From assembly GCF_000716875.1 (NCBI RefSeq), contig NZ_JNWQ01000024.1, positions 1-64,000 of the forward strand: a DNA stretch of 64,000 nt, written 5' to 3'. Source of the DNA: Streptomyces novaecaesareae. Its GTDB lineage: Bacteria > Actinomycetota > Actinomycetes > Streptomycetales > Streptomycetaceae. The notes beneath the pieces are model-generated. The model made no database searches. It worked only from the letters and a program-made list of their open reading frames with translations, and was not told the DNA's origin. This document shows positions 8,473 to 23,588 of this stretch, one piece after another. The number at the start of each line of letters is the position of its first letter. The stretch's first letter is position 1. The translations under genes were made by a program, and so were the position numbers.

Positions 8473-9645
8473 TCAGTACGACTTCGGCAGGCCGAGGGTG
8501 TGCTGGGCGACGTAGTTGAGCACCATCTCGCGGCTGACCGGGGCGACCCGGCCGACCCGGGTGGCCGCCAGCAGCGCGCCCAGCCCGTACTCCTGGGTGA
8601 GGCCGTTGCCGCCGAGGGTCTGCACCGCCTGGTCGACCGTCCGGGCGGCGGCCTCCCCGGCGGCGTACTTGGCCATGTTGGCGGCCTCCCCGGCGGCGAC
8701 GTCCTCGCCCGCGTCGTAGAGCAGCCCGGCCTTCTGGGTCATCAGCCGGGCCAGCTCGATCTCCACGGCGCACTGGGCCAGCGGGTGGGCCAGCCCCTGG
8801 TGGGCGCCGATCGGGGTGGACCAGACGGTGCGGGTCTTCGCGTACTCGACGGCCTTGCCGAGGGCCTGCCGGGCGAGGCCGAGCGAGAAGGCGGCGGTGA
8901 GGATCCGCTCGGGGTTGAGGCCCGCGAACAACTGGAGCAGGCCCGCGTTCTCGTCGCCGACCAGGGCGTCGGCGGGCAGCCGGACATCGTCCAGGAAGAC
9001 CTGGAACTGCTTCTCGGGGGCGACGAGTTCCATCGGGATCGGCCGGTACTCGAAGCCGGGGGTGTCGCGCGGGACGACGAACAGGCAGGGCTTGAGCTTC
9101 CCGGTCCGTGCGTCCTCGGTGCGGGCCACGAACAGGACGGCGTCGGAGTGGTCGATGCCGGAGACGAACACCTTGCGGCCGGTCAGCAGCCAGTCCTCGC
9201 CGTCGCGGCGGGCGACGGTGGATATCCGGTGGGAGTTGGAGCCGGCGTCGGGCTCGGTGATGCCGAAGGCCATCGTGCGGCTGCCGTCGGCGAGCCCGGG
9301 CAGCCAGCGCTGCTTCTGCTCCTCGGTGCCGTAGCGGGCGATCACGGTGCCGCAGATCGCCGGGGAGACGATCAGCAGCAGCAACGGGCAGCCGGCGGTG
9401 CCGAGTTCTTCGAGCACGATGGCGAGGTCGGTGATGCCGCCGCCCCCGCCGCCGTACTCGACGGGCAGGTTGACGCCGAGGTAGCCGGCCTTGCCGGCCT
9501 CCGCCCACAGTTCGTCGGCGGGCTCGCCGGCCCGCGCCTTGGCGAGGTAGTAGGCGGAGCCGTAGCGGCGGCCGAGGTCGCCGACGGCCTGGCGCAGGGC
9601 GCGGCGCTCGGGGGTTTCGAGGAGCTGACTGCCGATGGCGGACAT
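8473..9645 (-). CDS. Acyl-CoA dehydrogenase
   Basis: A 390-residue FAD flavoenzyme of normal family length. FGITEPDAGSNSH in the middle domain and the C-terminal QTLGGNGLTQEYG segment are family hallmarks. The ATG at 9645 follows GAGGAAGG at 7 bases; an open frame extends further up but runs into the previous gene. It is the last gene of the AtuA-carboxylase operon, 13 bases after the biotin carboxylase stop. It should introduce the alpha-beta double bond that yields the enoyl-CoA substrate for the carboxylase, as in leucine or citronellol degradation. Confidence 0.92.
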   Translation of the reverse strand: MSAIGSQLLETPERRALRQAVGDLGRRYGSAYYLAKARAGEPADELWAEAGKAGYLGVNLPVEYGGGGGGITDLAIVLEELGTAGCPLLLLIVSPAICGTVIARYGTEEQKQRWLPGLADGSRTMAFGITEPDAGSNSHRISTVARRDGEDWLLTGRKVFVSGIDHSDAVLFVARTEDARTGKLKPCLFVVPRDTPGFEYRPIPMELVAPEKQFQVFLDDVRLPADALVGDENAGLLQLFAGLNPERILTAAFSLGLARQALGKAVEYAKTRTVWSTPIGAHQGLAHPLAQCAVEIELARLMTQKAGLLYDAGEDVAAGEAANMAKYAAGEAAARTVDQAVQTLGGNGLTQEYGLGALLAATRVGRVAPVSREMVLNYVAQHTLGLPKSY

Positions 9646-9658
9646 GCGGGGTCCTTCC

Positions 9659-11614
<1,956 letters not shown>

Positions 11615-11639
11615 TCCTCGCTCCGTCACAGGGGCCGGC

Positions 11640-13234
<1,595 letters not shown>

Positions 13235-13238
<4 letters not shown>

Positions 13239-14959
13239 AGCGGTGTCTCCGGGCTGTCGAGGAGCGCGGTCGGGAGGTCGAGGTGGCGCGAGCGCAGCCA
13301 CTCGCCGAGGGCCTTGGCCTGCGGATCGAAGCGGTGCCGGGCGGCGACGCCCTCGCCGAGCAGGCCGGCGATCGTGAAGTTGACCGCGCGCAGGTTCGGC
13401 AGGAGGTGCCGGGTGACGGTCAACTCGGCGGTTTCGGGGAGCAGTTCGCGCAGCCGCTGCACCGTGAGGGCGTGTGCGAGCCAGCGCCAGCCGTCGTCGG
13501 TGCGGGCCCAGACGCCGAGGTCGGCGTCGCCGCCCTTGTCACCGCTGCGGGCGCCGACCACCAGGCCGAGCGGGGCGCGGCGGGTGGGGCCGGGCGGCAG
13601 CGGGTCGGGCAGCTGTGGTTCGGTGGCGAAGGATTGGCCGGTGACTGGCGCCGGTGGGACGGCGATCCGGCGGCCGTCCGGCAGGACGGCGGTGTGCTCG
13701 ACGGCCTTGGCGTCGACGGACACGGCGGTGAACACCCCGTACGGCGCGCCCGGCCCGGGCGGGGCGGTGAGGTGGAAGCCGGGATAGCCGGCGAGCCCCA
13801 ACTCCACTGCGGCCTTGCCGAGTTCACGGCCGACCTTGGCCGGATCCCGGTCCCGGGCGGTCAGCCGCAGGAGGGCGGAGGCGGCCTCCTCGTCCGGGGC
13901 GTCCGGGTGGTCGGTCCGGGCGAGCGTCCAGCGCAGTTCGGCGGGGCGGGCCGCGGCCGGCAGGGCCTCGGCGAACTGCCGCCGTACCAGCGCGGCCTTG
14001 GCCTCGATGTCCAGGCCGGTGAGGACGAAGACCACCTCGTTGTGGTGGCCGCCGAGCCGGTTGAGGCCGACCTTCAGCGTGGGCGGCGGGGCCTCCCCCC
14101 GGACGCCGTCGATCCGGACCCGGTCGGGGCCGTCCGCGGCGAGCCGGACGGTGTCCAGCCGGGCGGTGACGTCCGGGCCGAGGTAGTGCGATCCGCCGGT
14201 CTCGTACAGGAGTTGGGCGGTGACGGTGCCGATGGTGACGGCGCCGCCGGTGCCCGGGTGCTTGGTGATCACGCTGGAGCCGTCGGCGTGCAGCTCGGCG
14301 ATCGGGAAGCCGGGGCGGGTCACGTCGTGCTCGCGGAAGAAGGCGTAGTTGCCGCCGGTCGCCTGGGCACCGCACTCCAGGACGTGACCGGCGACCACCG
14401 CCCCGGCGAGGGCGTCGAGGGCGTCGGGCGTCCAGCCGAAGCGGGCGATCCCGGGCCCGGCGACCAGCGCCGCATCCGTCACCCGGCCGGTGACCACCAC
14501 GTCCGCGCCCTCGGCCAGGCAGGCCGCGATGCCGAAGCCGCCGAGGTAGGCGTTGGCGGCCAACAGGCCCTCGGGCAAGCCGAGTTCCTCTCGGCGCGGC
14601 AGCAGGTCGTCACCCTCGACGTGCGCGACGGCCGCCTCCACGCCCAGGCTCCGGGCCAGTTCGCGCAGCTCGTCGGCGAGCCGGGCCGGGTTGAGGCCGC
14701 CCGCGTTCACCACGATCCGCACGCCGCGCTCGCGGGCCAGGCCGAGGCACTCCTCCATCTGCCGCAGGAAGGTCCGGGCGTAGCCGAGCGACGGGTCCTT
14801 CAGCCGGTCACGCGCCAGGATCAGCATCGTCAACTCGGCCAGGTAGTCCCCGGTGAGCACGTCCAGCGGCCCGCCGGTGAGCATCTCCCGCACCGCCGCG
14901 AAGCGGTCCCCGTAGAACCCCGAGGCGTTGCCGATCCGCAGTACCGCGCTTTCGCGCAC
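13235..14959 (-). CDS. AtuA-like protein (DUF1446), acyclic terpene utilisation
   Basis: A 574-residue cytoplasmic protein of the AtuA/DUF1446 family, beginning RIGNASGFYGDRFAAVREML and containing NAGGLNPARLADELR and VTGRVTDAALVAGPGIARF. The family is tied genetically to citronellol/geraniol breakdown in Pseudomonas, but its reaction is not established. GTG at 14959 is preceded by GGGGAGG at 7 bases; the upstream open frame (to 15127) lacks family similarity. It is first in a four-gene operon running to 8473. A longer version with a C-terminal AtuA-like extension is seen here, ending in GARSGDKGGDADLGVWAR and further sequence. Confidence 0.87.
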
Positions 14960-15036
14960 CAATGCGCCTCCCCTGCCGGTGAGTTGGCGACGGCCCCGCA
15001 CGGGCGCCGTCGGGCAGCAGCGTGGCACCGCCCGGA

Positions 15037-15066
15037 GAAAAAAGCAATCATGCCTGCTTGTTTTTC
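15037..15066. promoter_or_regulatory. Candidate operator: AT-rich inverted repeat in divergent promoter region
   Basis: GAAAAAAGCA (15037-15046) and TGCTTGTTTTTC (15055-15066) form an imperfect inverted repeat, perfect over AAGCA-N8-TGCTT. It is one of the few AT-rich patches in the region and lies about 80 bases upstream of the AtuA operon start and 110 upstream of the oxidoreductase. No regulator gene is adjacent. Confidence 0.4.
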
Positions 15067-15176
15067 GGTCAGCCCCCGCCGCGACCGATTCGCGGCGGCC
15101 GGGCCCCGGTTCACGGCCGGAGATCACCGAGCAGTAAGATCATCTCGCAACACGACGCGAAGCGAAGGGGAGCTCA

Positions 15177-16550
15177 GTGGCGCGGGTTGCGGTGATCGGT
15201 GCGGGTATCAGCGGGTTGGCGACGGCCGTCATGCTCGGCAGACGGGGCCATGCGGTCACGTTGTTCGAGCAGGAGACGCGGCAGGCCGGGGAGGACCTGA
15301 ACCGGGACTTCTTCCACTGGAACAGGCCCCGAGTCCCGCAGGCCGTCCAGCCCCACTCGTTCCTCGCGCCCGTGCGCGCCGTGCTGCGCGCCGAGGCCCC
15401 CGACGTCTACGCGGACCTGCTGGCGCTCGGCGCCCGGGAGTACCACGACTTCGACTGGTTCGGCGAGCATCCGCCGCACCGGGCCGGCGACGAGGACCTG
15501 GTGACCCTGCGCACCCGCCGCATCGTGCTGGAGGCCGCCCTGACCACCGCCGTACGGCGGGAACCCACCGTCGAGGTACGGCGCGGCTGTCGGGTGCGCG
15601 CGCTCACCTTCGGGGAGGGCCGCCCCGCCCGGGTCACCGGCGTGCGGGTCGGCGAGCAGACGCACCGGGCGGACCTCGTCGTCGACGCGTCCGGCCGTCG
15701 CTCGCCCGTCCCCGGCTGGCTGGTCGAGGCCGGCTGCCGCCCGCCCGTGGTCGAGAGCCACCGCGCCGGGATCGCCTACCTGTGCCGCTGGTACCGCCTG
15801 CGCGCCGACGGCCCGCGTGACCCCGGACGGGTGCAGAACGGCTCGGCCGGACCGTTCGCGCTGGCCGGCGTCTTCCCGTCCGACAACGACACCTTCGCCG
15901 TCAACCTGGTGCTCTCCACCGCGGACCCGACCCGCGGCGCGCTCACCGACCCCACCGTGTTCGAGGCCGCCGCCCGCCGCTTCCCCGCCACCGCGGCCTG
16001 GCTCTCCCTGGCCCCCGAACCGCGGTCGCCCGTCCTGGCGATGGCCGGCCTGGACAACCGCTGGACCTCCCTCGCCGACGACGAAGGGCCCGTCGTCACC
16101 GGCCTGGTCAACGCCGGGGACAGCCTCGTCCACACCAACCCCACCCTGGGCCACGGCGTGGCCCTCGGCCTGCTCGCCGCCCAGCACCTCGCCGCCCACG
16201 TCGACCGGATCGCCGCGGACCCGGCCGGCTACCACGCCTGGACGGCCCGGGCCCTCCGCCCGCTGTTCGACGCGCAGGTGGCGGCCGACCGCGCCAACGA
16301 GCAACGCCTCACCGAGAGTTCGCCGCTCCCGGACCGGCGGGCCGCCGCCCTGGCCGCCTGCGCCTTCGACGACCCGGTCGTCATGCGGGCCCGGGCCCAG
16401 GTCCGCCACCTCGTGCGGCCCGCCGACGCCGCCTACGGCACCGAGGAGGTGGACCAGCACGTCACCGCCTGGCTGGCCGCCCGCCCGGACTTCGAGCCCC
16501 GGCACGACGGCCCGACCCGGGCGCAGTGGAACGCACTCGTCCGAGCCTGA
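15177..16550 (+). CDS. FAD-dependent oxidoreductase / monooxygenase-like
   Basis: A 457-residue flavoprotein. The N-terminal Rossmann motif GAGISG (residues 8-13) and the acidic end of beta-2 (LFEQE) bind FAD. A second conserved stretch near 300 (GLVNAGDSLVHTNPTLGHG) is the GD motif typical of group A flavin monooxygenases and geranylgeranyl-reductase-like enzymes. A GAAGGGGAG site precedes the GTG at 15177. The gene is divergent from the AtuA operon and shares its promoter region, so a role in oxidising a terpenoid or related substrate is possible but unproven. Confidence 0.82.
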   Translation: MARVAVIGAGISGLATAVMLGRRGHAVTLFEQETRQAGEDLNRDFFHWNRPRVPQAVQPHSFLAPVRAVLRAEAPDVYADLLALGAREYHDFDWFGEHPPHRAGDEDLVTLRTRRIVLEAALTTAVRREPTVEVRRGCRVRALTFGEGRPARVTGVRVGEQTHRADLVVDASGRRSPVPGWLVEAGCRPPVVESHRAGIAYLCRWYRLRADGPRDPGRVQNGSAGPFALAGVFPSDNDTFAVNLVLSTADPTRGALTDPTVFEAAARRFPATAAWLSLAPEPRSPVLAMAGLDNRWTSLADDEGPVVTGLVNAGDSLVHTNPTLGHGVALGLLAAQHLAAHVDRIAADPAGYHAWTARALRPLFDAQVAADRANEQRLTESSPLPDRRAAALAACAFDDPVVMRARAQVRHLVRPADAAYGTEEVDQHVTAWLAARPDFEPRHDGPTRAQWNALVRA

Positions 16551-16590
16551 GCGCCCGCACCGCCGCGCCGGGCGCCTGTCGTCCTACGGT

Positions 16591-16617
16591 CGGAAGAGCC
16601 GGAAGAGCCGGAAGAGA
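16591..16617. repeat. Three 9-bp tandem repeats (CGGAAGAGC)
   Basis: CGGAAGAGC, CGGAAGAGC and CGGAAGAGA are head to tail in the leader of the VOC gene, 54 bases before its ATG. The units are purine-rich. A role is unknown. Confidence 0.8.
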
Positions 16618-16670
16618 CCGATCAGGATTCGAGAAGCGCCCGGCCCTGCCCCGCGCCTAGCGTTGCAGTC

Positions 16671-17084
16671 ATGAGCGACATCACCATTCACTGGACCTTC
16701 CTCCCGCACACCGACCCCGAGGCCTCCCTCGCCTTCTACCGCGATCTGCTCGGCTTCGAGGTCCGCAACGACGTCGGCGGCGGCCCGATGCGCTGGATCA
16801 CCGTCGGCCCCGCCGACCAGCCCGACGTCTCCCTCGTGCTGGAGCCGCCGGCCGCCGACCCGGGGATCACCGAGGACGAGCGCAGGACGATCACCGACAT
16901 GATGGCCAAGGGCACCTACGCCCGGCTCGTCCTCGGCACCCCCGACCTGGACGGCCTCTTCGACCGGCTGAAGTCCGGCGGCGCCGAGCTGGTGCAGGAG
17001 CCGACCACCCAGCCCTGGGGCCTGCGCGACTGCGCCTTCCGCGACCCCGCGGGCAACCTGATCCGCTTCAACGAGGTGCGCTGA
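16671..17084 (+). CDS. VOC family protein (glyoxalase/bleomycin-resistance fold)
   Basis: A 137-residue single-domain protein of the vicinal oxygen chelate superfamily. Two beta-alpha-beta-beta-beta repeats are visible (TFLPHTDPEASLAFYRDLLG and LVLGTPDLDGLFDRLKSGGA), ending with the usual FRDPAGNLIRF. Members are metal enzymes or drug-binding resistance proteins; the ligand here is unknown. It is 168 bases upstream of a UvrA-like ABC protein gene on the same strand, a context that would fit antibiotic tolerance. Confidence 0.88.
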   Translation: MSDITIHWTFLPHTDPEASLAFYRDLLGFEVRNDVGGGPMRWITVGPADQPDVSLVLEPPAADPGITEDERRTITDMMAKGTYARLVLGTPDLDGLFDRLKSGGAELVQEPTTQPWGLRDCAFRDPAGNLIRFNEVR

Positions 17085-17252
17085 GCCGCCCCGGCAGCCC
17101 CTTCGCCAGCCGTAGCAGCCGTAGCCCGACGGGCCCGCCCCCGCGGCACCGGCCGGACCGGAACCCGTTCGATTCTGCTTGGATCGAGGGGAGTCACCGC
17201 CGACCGTGACCGCGGGGACGGGCCCGCCCGATCGACAGGGAGAGACCAGACC

Positions 17253-19652
<2,400 letters not shown>

Positions 19653-19683
19653 GCTTCCCGCGGAGCGTCCGGGCAGGGGATCG

Positions 19684-20193
19684 TCAGCCCAGCGGGCGGG
19701 CCATCTCCAGGATCCGCGCCGAGGTGTCCAGCACGTACGGCGTCCCGCCCCCGGTGTACGCGAACCCGCGCCGCAGGTAGAAGGCGGCGGCGCGGGGGTT
19801 CGCCTCGTGCACGCCGAGGAGCATCCGCTCGGCGCCCCGGCCGCGGGCCCAGGCGAGCACCGCGTCCAGCATGGCGTCCGCGACGCCGCGTTCGCGGCCC
19901 CGGTGCGCGGGGGCGACCCAGACGCCGATCAGGTCGACGGCGTCGGCGTGCTCCTTGTTCGGGACGGACAGCATCGTGCCGACCCACTCCCCCTCGGCGT
20001 CCACCGCGACCAGGCCGATCTTGTCGGGCTCGTTGACCCAGTTCGTCCGGGCCCGCCAGTTGCCCTCGCCCTGGTGGCTGGCGTACTCGTGGGTCTCGCC
20101 GAACGCCAGTGGCGTGTCGAGGAGTTGGGCCAGCCGCACCTTCCGCAGCTGCTGCCAGTCCTCGCGGCCGATCCGCTCGATCCGGTACTCCAT
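19684..20193 (-). CDS. GNAT family N-acetyltransferase
   Basis: A 169-residue acetyl-CoA-dependent transferase. Motif A is GVWVAPAHRGRERGVADAML, the pyrophosphate-binding loop, and motif B is LGVHEANPRAAAFYLRRGF. The ATG at 20193 gives the standard length. An open frame continues 17 codons upstream, but those codons are a 12-bp tandem repeat that would read Thr-Ala-Arg-Val over and over. The substrate is unknown. It is convergent with the UvrA-like gene, with a 31-base gap. Confidence 0.87.
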   Translation of the reverse strand: MEYRIERIGREDWQQLRKVRLAQLLDTPLAFGETHEYASHQGEGNWRARTNWVNEPDKIGLVAVDAEGEWVGTMLSVPNKEHADAVDLIGVWVAPAHRGRERGVADAMLDAVLAWARGRGAERMLLGVHEANPRAAAFYLRRGFAYTGGGTPYVLDTSARILEMARPLG

Positions 20194-20202
20194 CGTCTCC
20201 CC

Positions 20203-20247
20203 CGTCACACGAGCCGTCACACGAGCCGTCACACGAGCCGTCACACG
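20203..20247. repeat. 12-bp tandem repeat, 3.75 copies
   Basis: CGTCACACGAGC repeats exactly at 20203-20214, 20215-20226 and 20227-20238, with a 9-base partial copy to 20247. It sits immediately upstream of the GNAT start on the minus strand and displaces the normal ribosome-site position, with only GGGGGAGA left just before the ATG. Confidence 0.95.
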
Positions 20248-20250
20248 GCA

Positions 20251-20288
20251 CTGCCTCCGCCGCCGGTGATCACCGGTGGCGGAGGCAG
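20251..20288. terminator. Near-perfect 38-bp palindrome, terminator of the nuclease gene
   Basis: Arms 20251-20269 and 20270-20288 pair over 19 bases with a single G-T mismatch and no spare loop. It lies about 40 bases past the stop of the secreted nuclease gene on the minus strand. Confidence 0.7.
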
Positions 20289-20328
20289 GATAACCGCAGC
20301 TCAGGTCAGGGTTCGGTGCGGACCGGCG

Positions 20329-22197
20329 TCACGGCTTGATGCGGACCACCTGCGGGTCGTGGTCGCTCGCCTGCTGGGCGAACTCGGAGTTGATGTGCAC
20401 CACGTCGTACTTGGCGTAGCCGACCTCGGGGCTGACCAGGATGTGGTCCAGCACCTGGGAGTTGCCCTGGTAGACGTACGAGTACTGCTCGGTCTCCGGC
20501 AGTTCGTTCACCAGGTCGCGCAGCACGCCGTCCTTGGTGAGCGCGGCCAGCGCGGGCGAGAACTGGTAGTCGTTGAAGTCGCCGAGCGAGACGACCTTCG
20601 CCTCCTTGTCGGCGGCCAGCAGCTTGGCGACGAAGGCCTGCTCGACGGTGGCCTGCTTGGTCCGCTGCACCTCGGAGCTGCGGGTCGGGGCCTGGAAGCG
20701 GCTGTCGATGCCCTGGTCGCCGCCCTTGCTGTTGAAGTGGTTGGCGATGACGAAGACCTTCTTGCCGCGGAAGGCGAACTGGCCGACCAGGGGCTTGCGG
20801 CTGTTGGTCCACGCCTCGTCGTTCGGCTCGATCCGGCCGGGCGAGGCCGTCAGGGCGGTGGCGGCGCCGGTGCCGGTCACGCCGACGGCGGTGGTGGCGT
20901 CGCCGCCCGCGATGTCGGTGAAGGAGACCCGCTGCGGGTTGAACAGGAGGACCTGGCGGATGTTGCCGCCGGGCTCGCCGCCGTCCTTGCCGTCCTGCGG
21001 GGCGATGGAGCGCCAGTCGTAGGCCGGGCCGCCGGCCGCCTTGACGGCGGCGATGAACTTGGCGACGGTCTGGCTCGCGTCGACCGTGCCGTCGTTCTTG
21101 GCGCCGTTGTCGTCCTGTATCTCCTCCAGGGCGACGATGTCGGGCGAGCGCAGGTTGGTGACGACGCCCTGGGCCAGCTCGGCGAACTTGCTGTCCGGGT
21201 TGTTCGGGGCGAGGTTCTCCACGTTGTAGGTGGCGAGGGTGAGTTCGCGCTCGCCCGGCTGGGCGGTGACCTCGCGCTGGAGGTGGTTGTCCTTCAGCGT
21301 GCCCACGGTGCCGGCGACGAGGGTGTAGCCGCCGAACTGGTTGTAGTCCAGCGGGCCGGTGGTGGTGCCGGTCAGCTCGTCGCCGACATTGGCCACCGGG
21401 AACGGCTGCTGGGAGGCCGGCGCCTGCTGCTGCACCATCAGGCGGCCCACGTTGGGCTCGCGGTAGGACTCGTAGAGCAGGCCGCCGCGCTTGCTGCGCT
21501 GGTCCTGGCGGTCGGCGGCGACCCACAGCTCGTTGTACTTGTCGGTCGCCTGGACCACCCGGACGTCCTTGACCTGGACGAGCATGCCCTCCAGGGACTC
21601 GTAGAAGTCCAGGGCGTACTTCTCCGGGTCGAGCTTCCCGGCGTCGATGGTGCCGTCCGCGCCGGCCGGCGGGGTGTAGGTGCCGGGGATGTTGCGGGTG
21701 TCCACGACGACCGGGGCGGGCAGCGGGTTGCCGGAGGAGAGGACCGTGACGGCCGGGGCGGAGAGCTCGGTGACGGACTGCGAGCCGCCGGAGTAGCTCG
21801 GGTAGTACTCGGTGACCTTGCCGCTGACCAGCACCGAGTCGCCGGTCTTCACGGTCGGGTTGCCGCCGGTGAAGACGAAGACGCCCTCGCTGGTGGCCGG
21901 GTCGGCGTCCGGGTTCGGGTCCTGCAGCCAGAAGCCCTTGGAACTGCCGTACGCGCGAACGCCGGTGACGATGCCGGGCACGCCGGTGACGGGCTTGCCG
22001 GCCTGCGGGGATATCCGGGTGGTGCCCTGGATGTCGTGGATCCGCAGCGGACCGGCCTCGGTCGGGGCGGGGGTCGCGGCACCGGCGGCGTTCGCCACCG
22101 GAAGCGGGACGAGCACCAGCGAGGCGGCCAGCGAGGCCGGGATCAGGGCGGCGCGCAGCAGGGCTCTGCGGGGGCGGGGAGCGGAAGCGGTGGTCAC
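20329..22197 (-). CDS. Secreted endonuclease/exonuclease/phosphatase family nuclease (ExeM/NucH-like)
   Basis: A 622-residue exported protein. A Sec signal peptide (arginines, then LIPASLAASLVLVPLPVANA) is followed by an OB-fold-like nucleic acid binding region (GVPGIVTGVRAYGSSKGFW). The C-terminal EEP catalytic domain has ATYNVENL, a metal-binding acidic motif (DIVALEEIQDDNG), VIANHFNSKGG, SLGDFNDY and the final SDHDP catalytic motif. It should degrade extracellular DNA. The GTG at 22197 follows AGGAG at 10 bases and starts right before the signal peptide; an ATG 11 codons upstream is the alternative. A candidate promoter lies at 22330-22359. Confidence 0.88.
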   Translation of the reverse strand: MTTASAPRPRRALLRAALIPASLAASLVLVPLPVANAAGAATPAPTEAGPLRIHDIQGTTRISPQAGKPVTGVPGIVTGVRAYGSSKGFWLQDPNPDADPATSEGVFVFTGGNPTVKTGDSVLVSGKVTEYYPSYSGGSQSVTELSAPAVTVLSSGNPLPAPVVVDTRNIPGTYTPPAGADGTIDAGKLDPEKYALDFYESLEGMLVQVKDVRVVQATDKYNELWVAADRQDQRSKRGGLLYESYREPNVGRLMVQQQAPASQQPFPVANVGDELTGTTTGPLDYNQFGGYTLVAGTVGTLKDNHLQREVTAQPGERELTLATYNVENLAPNNPDSKFAELAQGVVTNLRSPDIVALEEIQDDNGAKNDGTVDASQTVAKFIAAVKAAGGPAYDWRSIAPQDGKDGGEPGGNIRQVLLFNPQRVSFTDIAGGDATTAVGVTGTGAATALTASPGRIEPNDEAWTNSRKPLVGQFAFRGKKVFVIANHFNSKGGDQGIDSRFQAPTRSSEVQRTKQATVEQAFVAKLLAADKEAKVVSLGDFNDYQFSPALAALTKDGVLRDLVNELPETEQYSYVYQGNSQVLDHILVSPEVGYAKYDVVHINSEFAQQASDHDPQVVRIKP

Positions 22198-22329
22198 CGG
22201 GGCAGGACTCCTAGCTCCGCCGTGCGGCACGGTCGTGGCACGGCGGTCCGGGCGGAGGCGCGCTTCGAGCGCGCGCTACTCGCGTGGAGAAAGAGCGGGG
22301 GACGGCACCCGCCCCCCGCGGCGCCCCTC

Positions 22330-22359
22330 AAGATACGCGCGTAGAAAATGCCCCGACAA
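22330..22359 (-). promoter_or_regulatory. Candidate promoter of the nuclease gene with adjacent PHO-box-like half site
   Basis: On the minus strand, TTGTCG (22354-22359) and TATCTT (22330-22335) are spaced by 18 bases in an AT-richer patch. GTTCACTGACG (22365-22375) lies 5 bases upstream of the -35 and fits the streptomycete PhoP direct-repeat consensus at 10 of 11 positions. No second unit is evident. Confidence 0.4.
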
Positions 22360-22421
22360 GACCTCGTCAGTGAACTGTCGGTTCCGTACCGATGACTTGA
22401 CGGGCGGTCAGTCCAGCCTGC

Positions 22422-23387
22422 TCACAGCCCGCTCCCAGCGGACTCCCAGGAAGCCCCGATCCGCTCCACGACCAGCTCGCACAGCTCGTGGGTGCGCAGC
22501 GCGTCGTGGGCGTCGAGGGTCCGCCCGGCGCGGACGGCGTCCAGGAAGGCGAGGACGCACTGCTCGATCCCGCGCTGACGGGCGACCGGCACCCAGTCGC
22601 CGCGCCGGCGGACGGTGGGCTGTCCCCGGTGGTCGATCACCTCGGCCAGGTTGTGCACCTCGCGCTTGGAGTCCCCGCCGGAGACCTCCAGGACCTCCTC
22701 GGCCGAACCCGACACCCGGTTCATGATGCCCAGCGCGGTGAACCCCGCCCCGCCGAGGGTCAGCACCACGTGCTCCACCAGGCCGCCTCGGGTACGGGCC
22801 CGGACGTCCACGTGCTCGATCTCGCCGGGCACGAGGAAGCGCAGCGTGTCCACGACGTGGATGAAGTCGTCGTAGACCAGGGTGCGGGCGGCCTCGGGCA
22901 GGCCCTCGCGGTTCTTCTGCAGCACGATCAGGTCCCGCGGGCGCTCCTTGGCCTGCACGTAGCCGGGCGCGTGGCGGCGGTTGAAGCCGACCATCAGCGA
23001 ACGGCCCGTCCGGTCGGCCAGGTCGACCAGGCGGCGGGCGCCGTCCAGGGTCTGGTCCAGCGGCTTGTCCACGTAGACGTCCACACCCGCCGTCAGCAAC
23101 TGCTCCACGATCGGCACGTGCTGGTCGGTGGCGGCATGCACGAAGGCGGCGCGGATGCCGCTGTCGATCAGCGCGCCGAGGTCGGTGAAGCGGCTCCCGG
23201 GCGCGATCCGGTGGGCCTCGCCGATCCGGTCGAGCTTGGCGCCGTCCCTGGTCATCAGCCGCAGGTCGAGCCCGGGCAGCGCGGTGAGCACGGGCAGGTA
23301 GGCCTTCTGCGCGATGTCGCCGAGGCCGATCACCCCGACCGGCAGCCTGGCCGGGAGGCCGGCCGCGGAACCATCGGTCGTCGTCAT
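22422..23387 (-). CDS. Gfo/Idh/MocA family oxidoreductase
   Basis: A 321-residue NAD(P)-dependent enzyme. The N-terminal dinucleotide-binding fold shows GVIGLGDIAQKAYLPVL, and the conserved catalytic-lysine region reads DVYVDKPLDQ with VGFNRRHAPGY after it. This is closest to the MviM-like branch acting on sugars or sugar nucleotides. The substrate is not identifiable, no sugar-pathway genes are adjacent, and gaps of about 200 bases flank it on both sides. Confidence 0.87.
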   Translation of the reverse strand: MTTTDGSAAGLPARLPVGVIGLGDIAQKAYLPVLTALPGLDLRLMTRDGAKLDRIGEAHRIAPGSRFTDLGALIDSGIRAAFVHAATDQHVPIVEQLLTAGVDVYVDKPLDQTLDGARRLVDLADRTGRSLMVGFNRRHAPGYVQAKERPRDLIVLQKNREGLPEAARTLVYDDFIHVVDTLRFLVPGEIEHVDVRARTRGGLVEHVVLTLGGAGFTALGIMNRVSGSAEEVLEVSGGDSKREVHNLAEVIDHRGQPTVRRRGDWVPVARQRGIEQCVLAFLDAVRAGRTLDAHDALRTHELCELVVERIGASWESAGSGL

Positions 23388-23449
23388 GGAGTCTCCTGCC
23401 GCCGGAAGGTCGGTCCGTCACGTCCGGGCCATCCTATGGTCCTGGTCAC

Positions 23450-23499
23450 GGCGGCCGGCGGGCGCCTCCGGGGGCCGGTGACGCCCCCGCCAGGCCGCC
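23450..23499 (-). terminator. Imperfect GC hairpin after the LysR gene
   Basis: GGCGGCCGGCGGGCG (23450-23464) pairs with bulges to 23482-23499, about 90 bases past the LysR stop. Confidence 0.4.
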
Positions 23500-23588
23500 G
23501 CCCGGGCGTGGTGGGGCGTACGTCGCGGGGCGTCCCGGCCCGGGCGGCCGTGCAGCCGCAAAACCGTTTCCGGGCGCGCCGCGCCTCG

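Noticed and set aside
20203-20247. CRISPR-like or satellite array
   Set aside because: Units are 12 bases with no spacers and under four copies. No cas gene occurs in the window, and the other tandem repeats (9, 10, 14, 15, 25 bp) likewise have no spacers.
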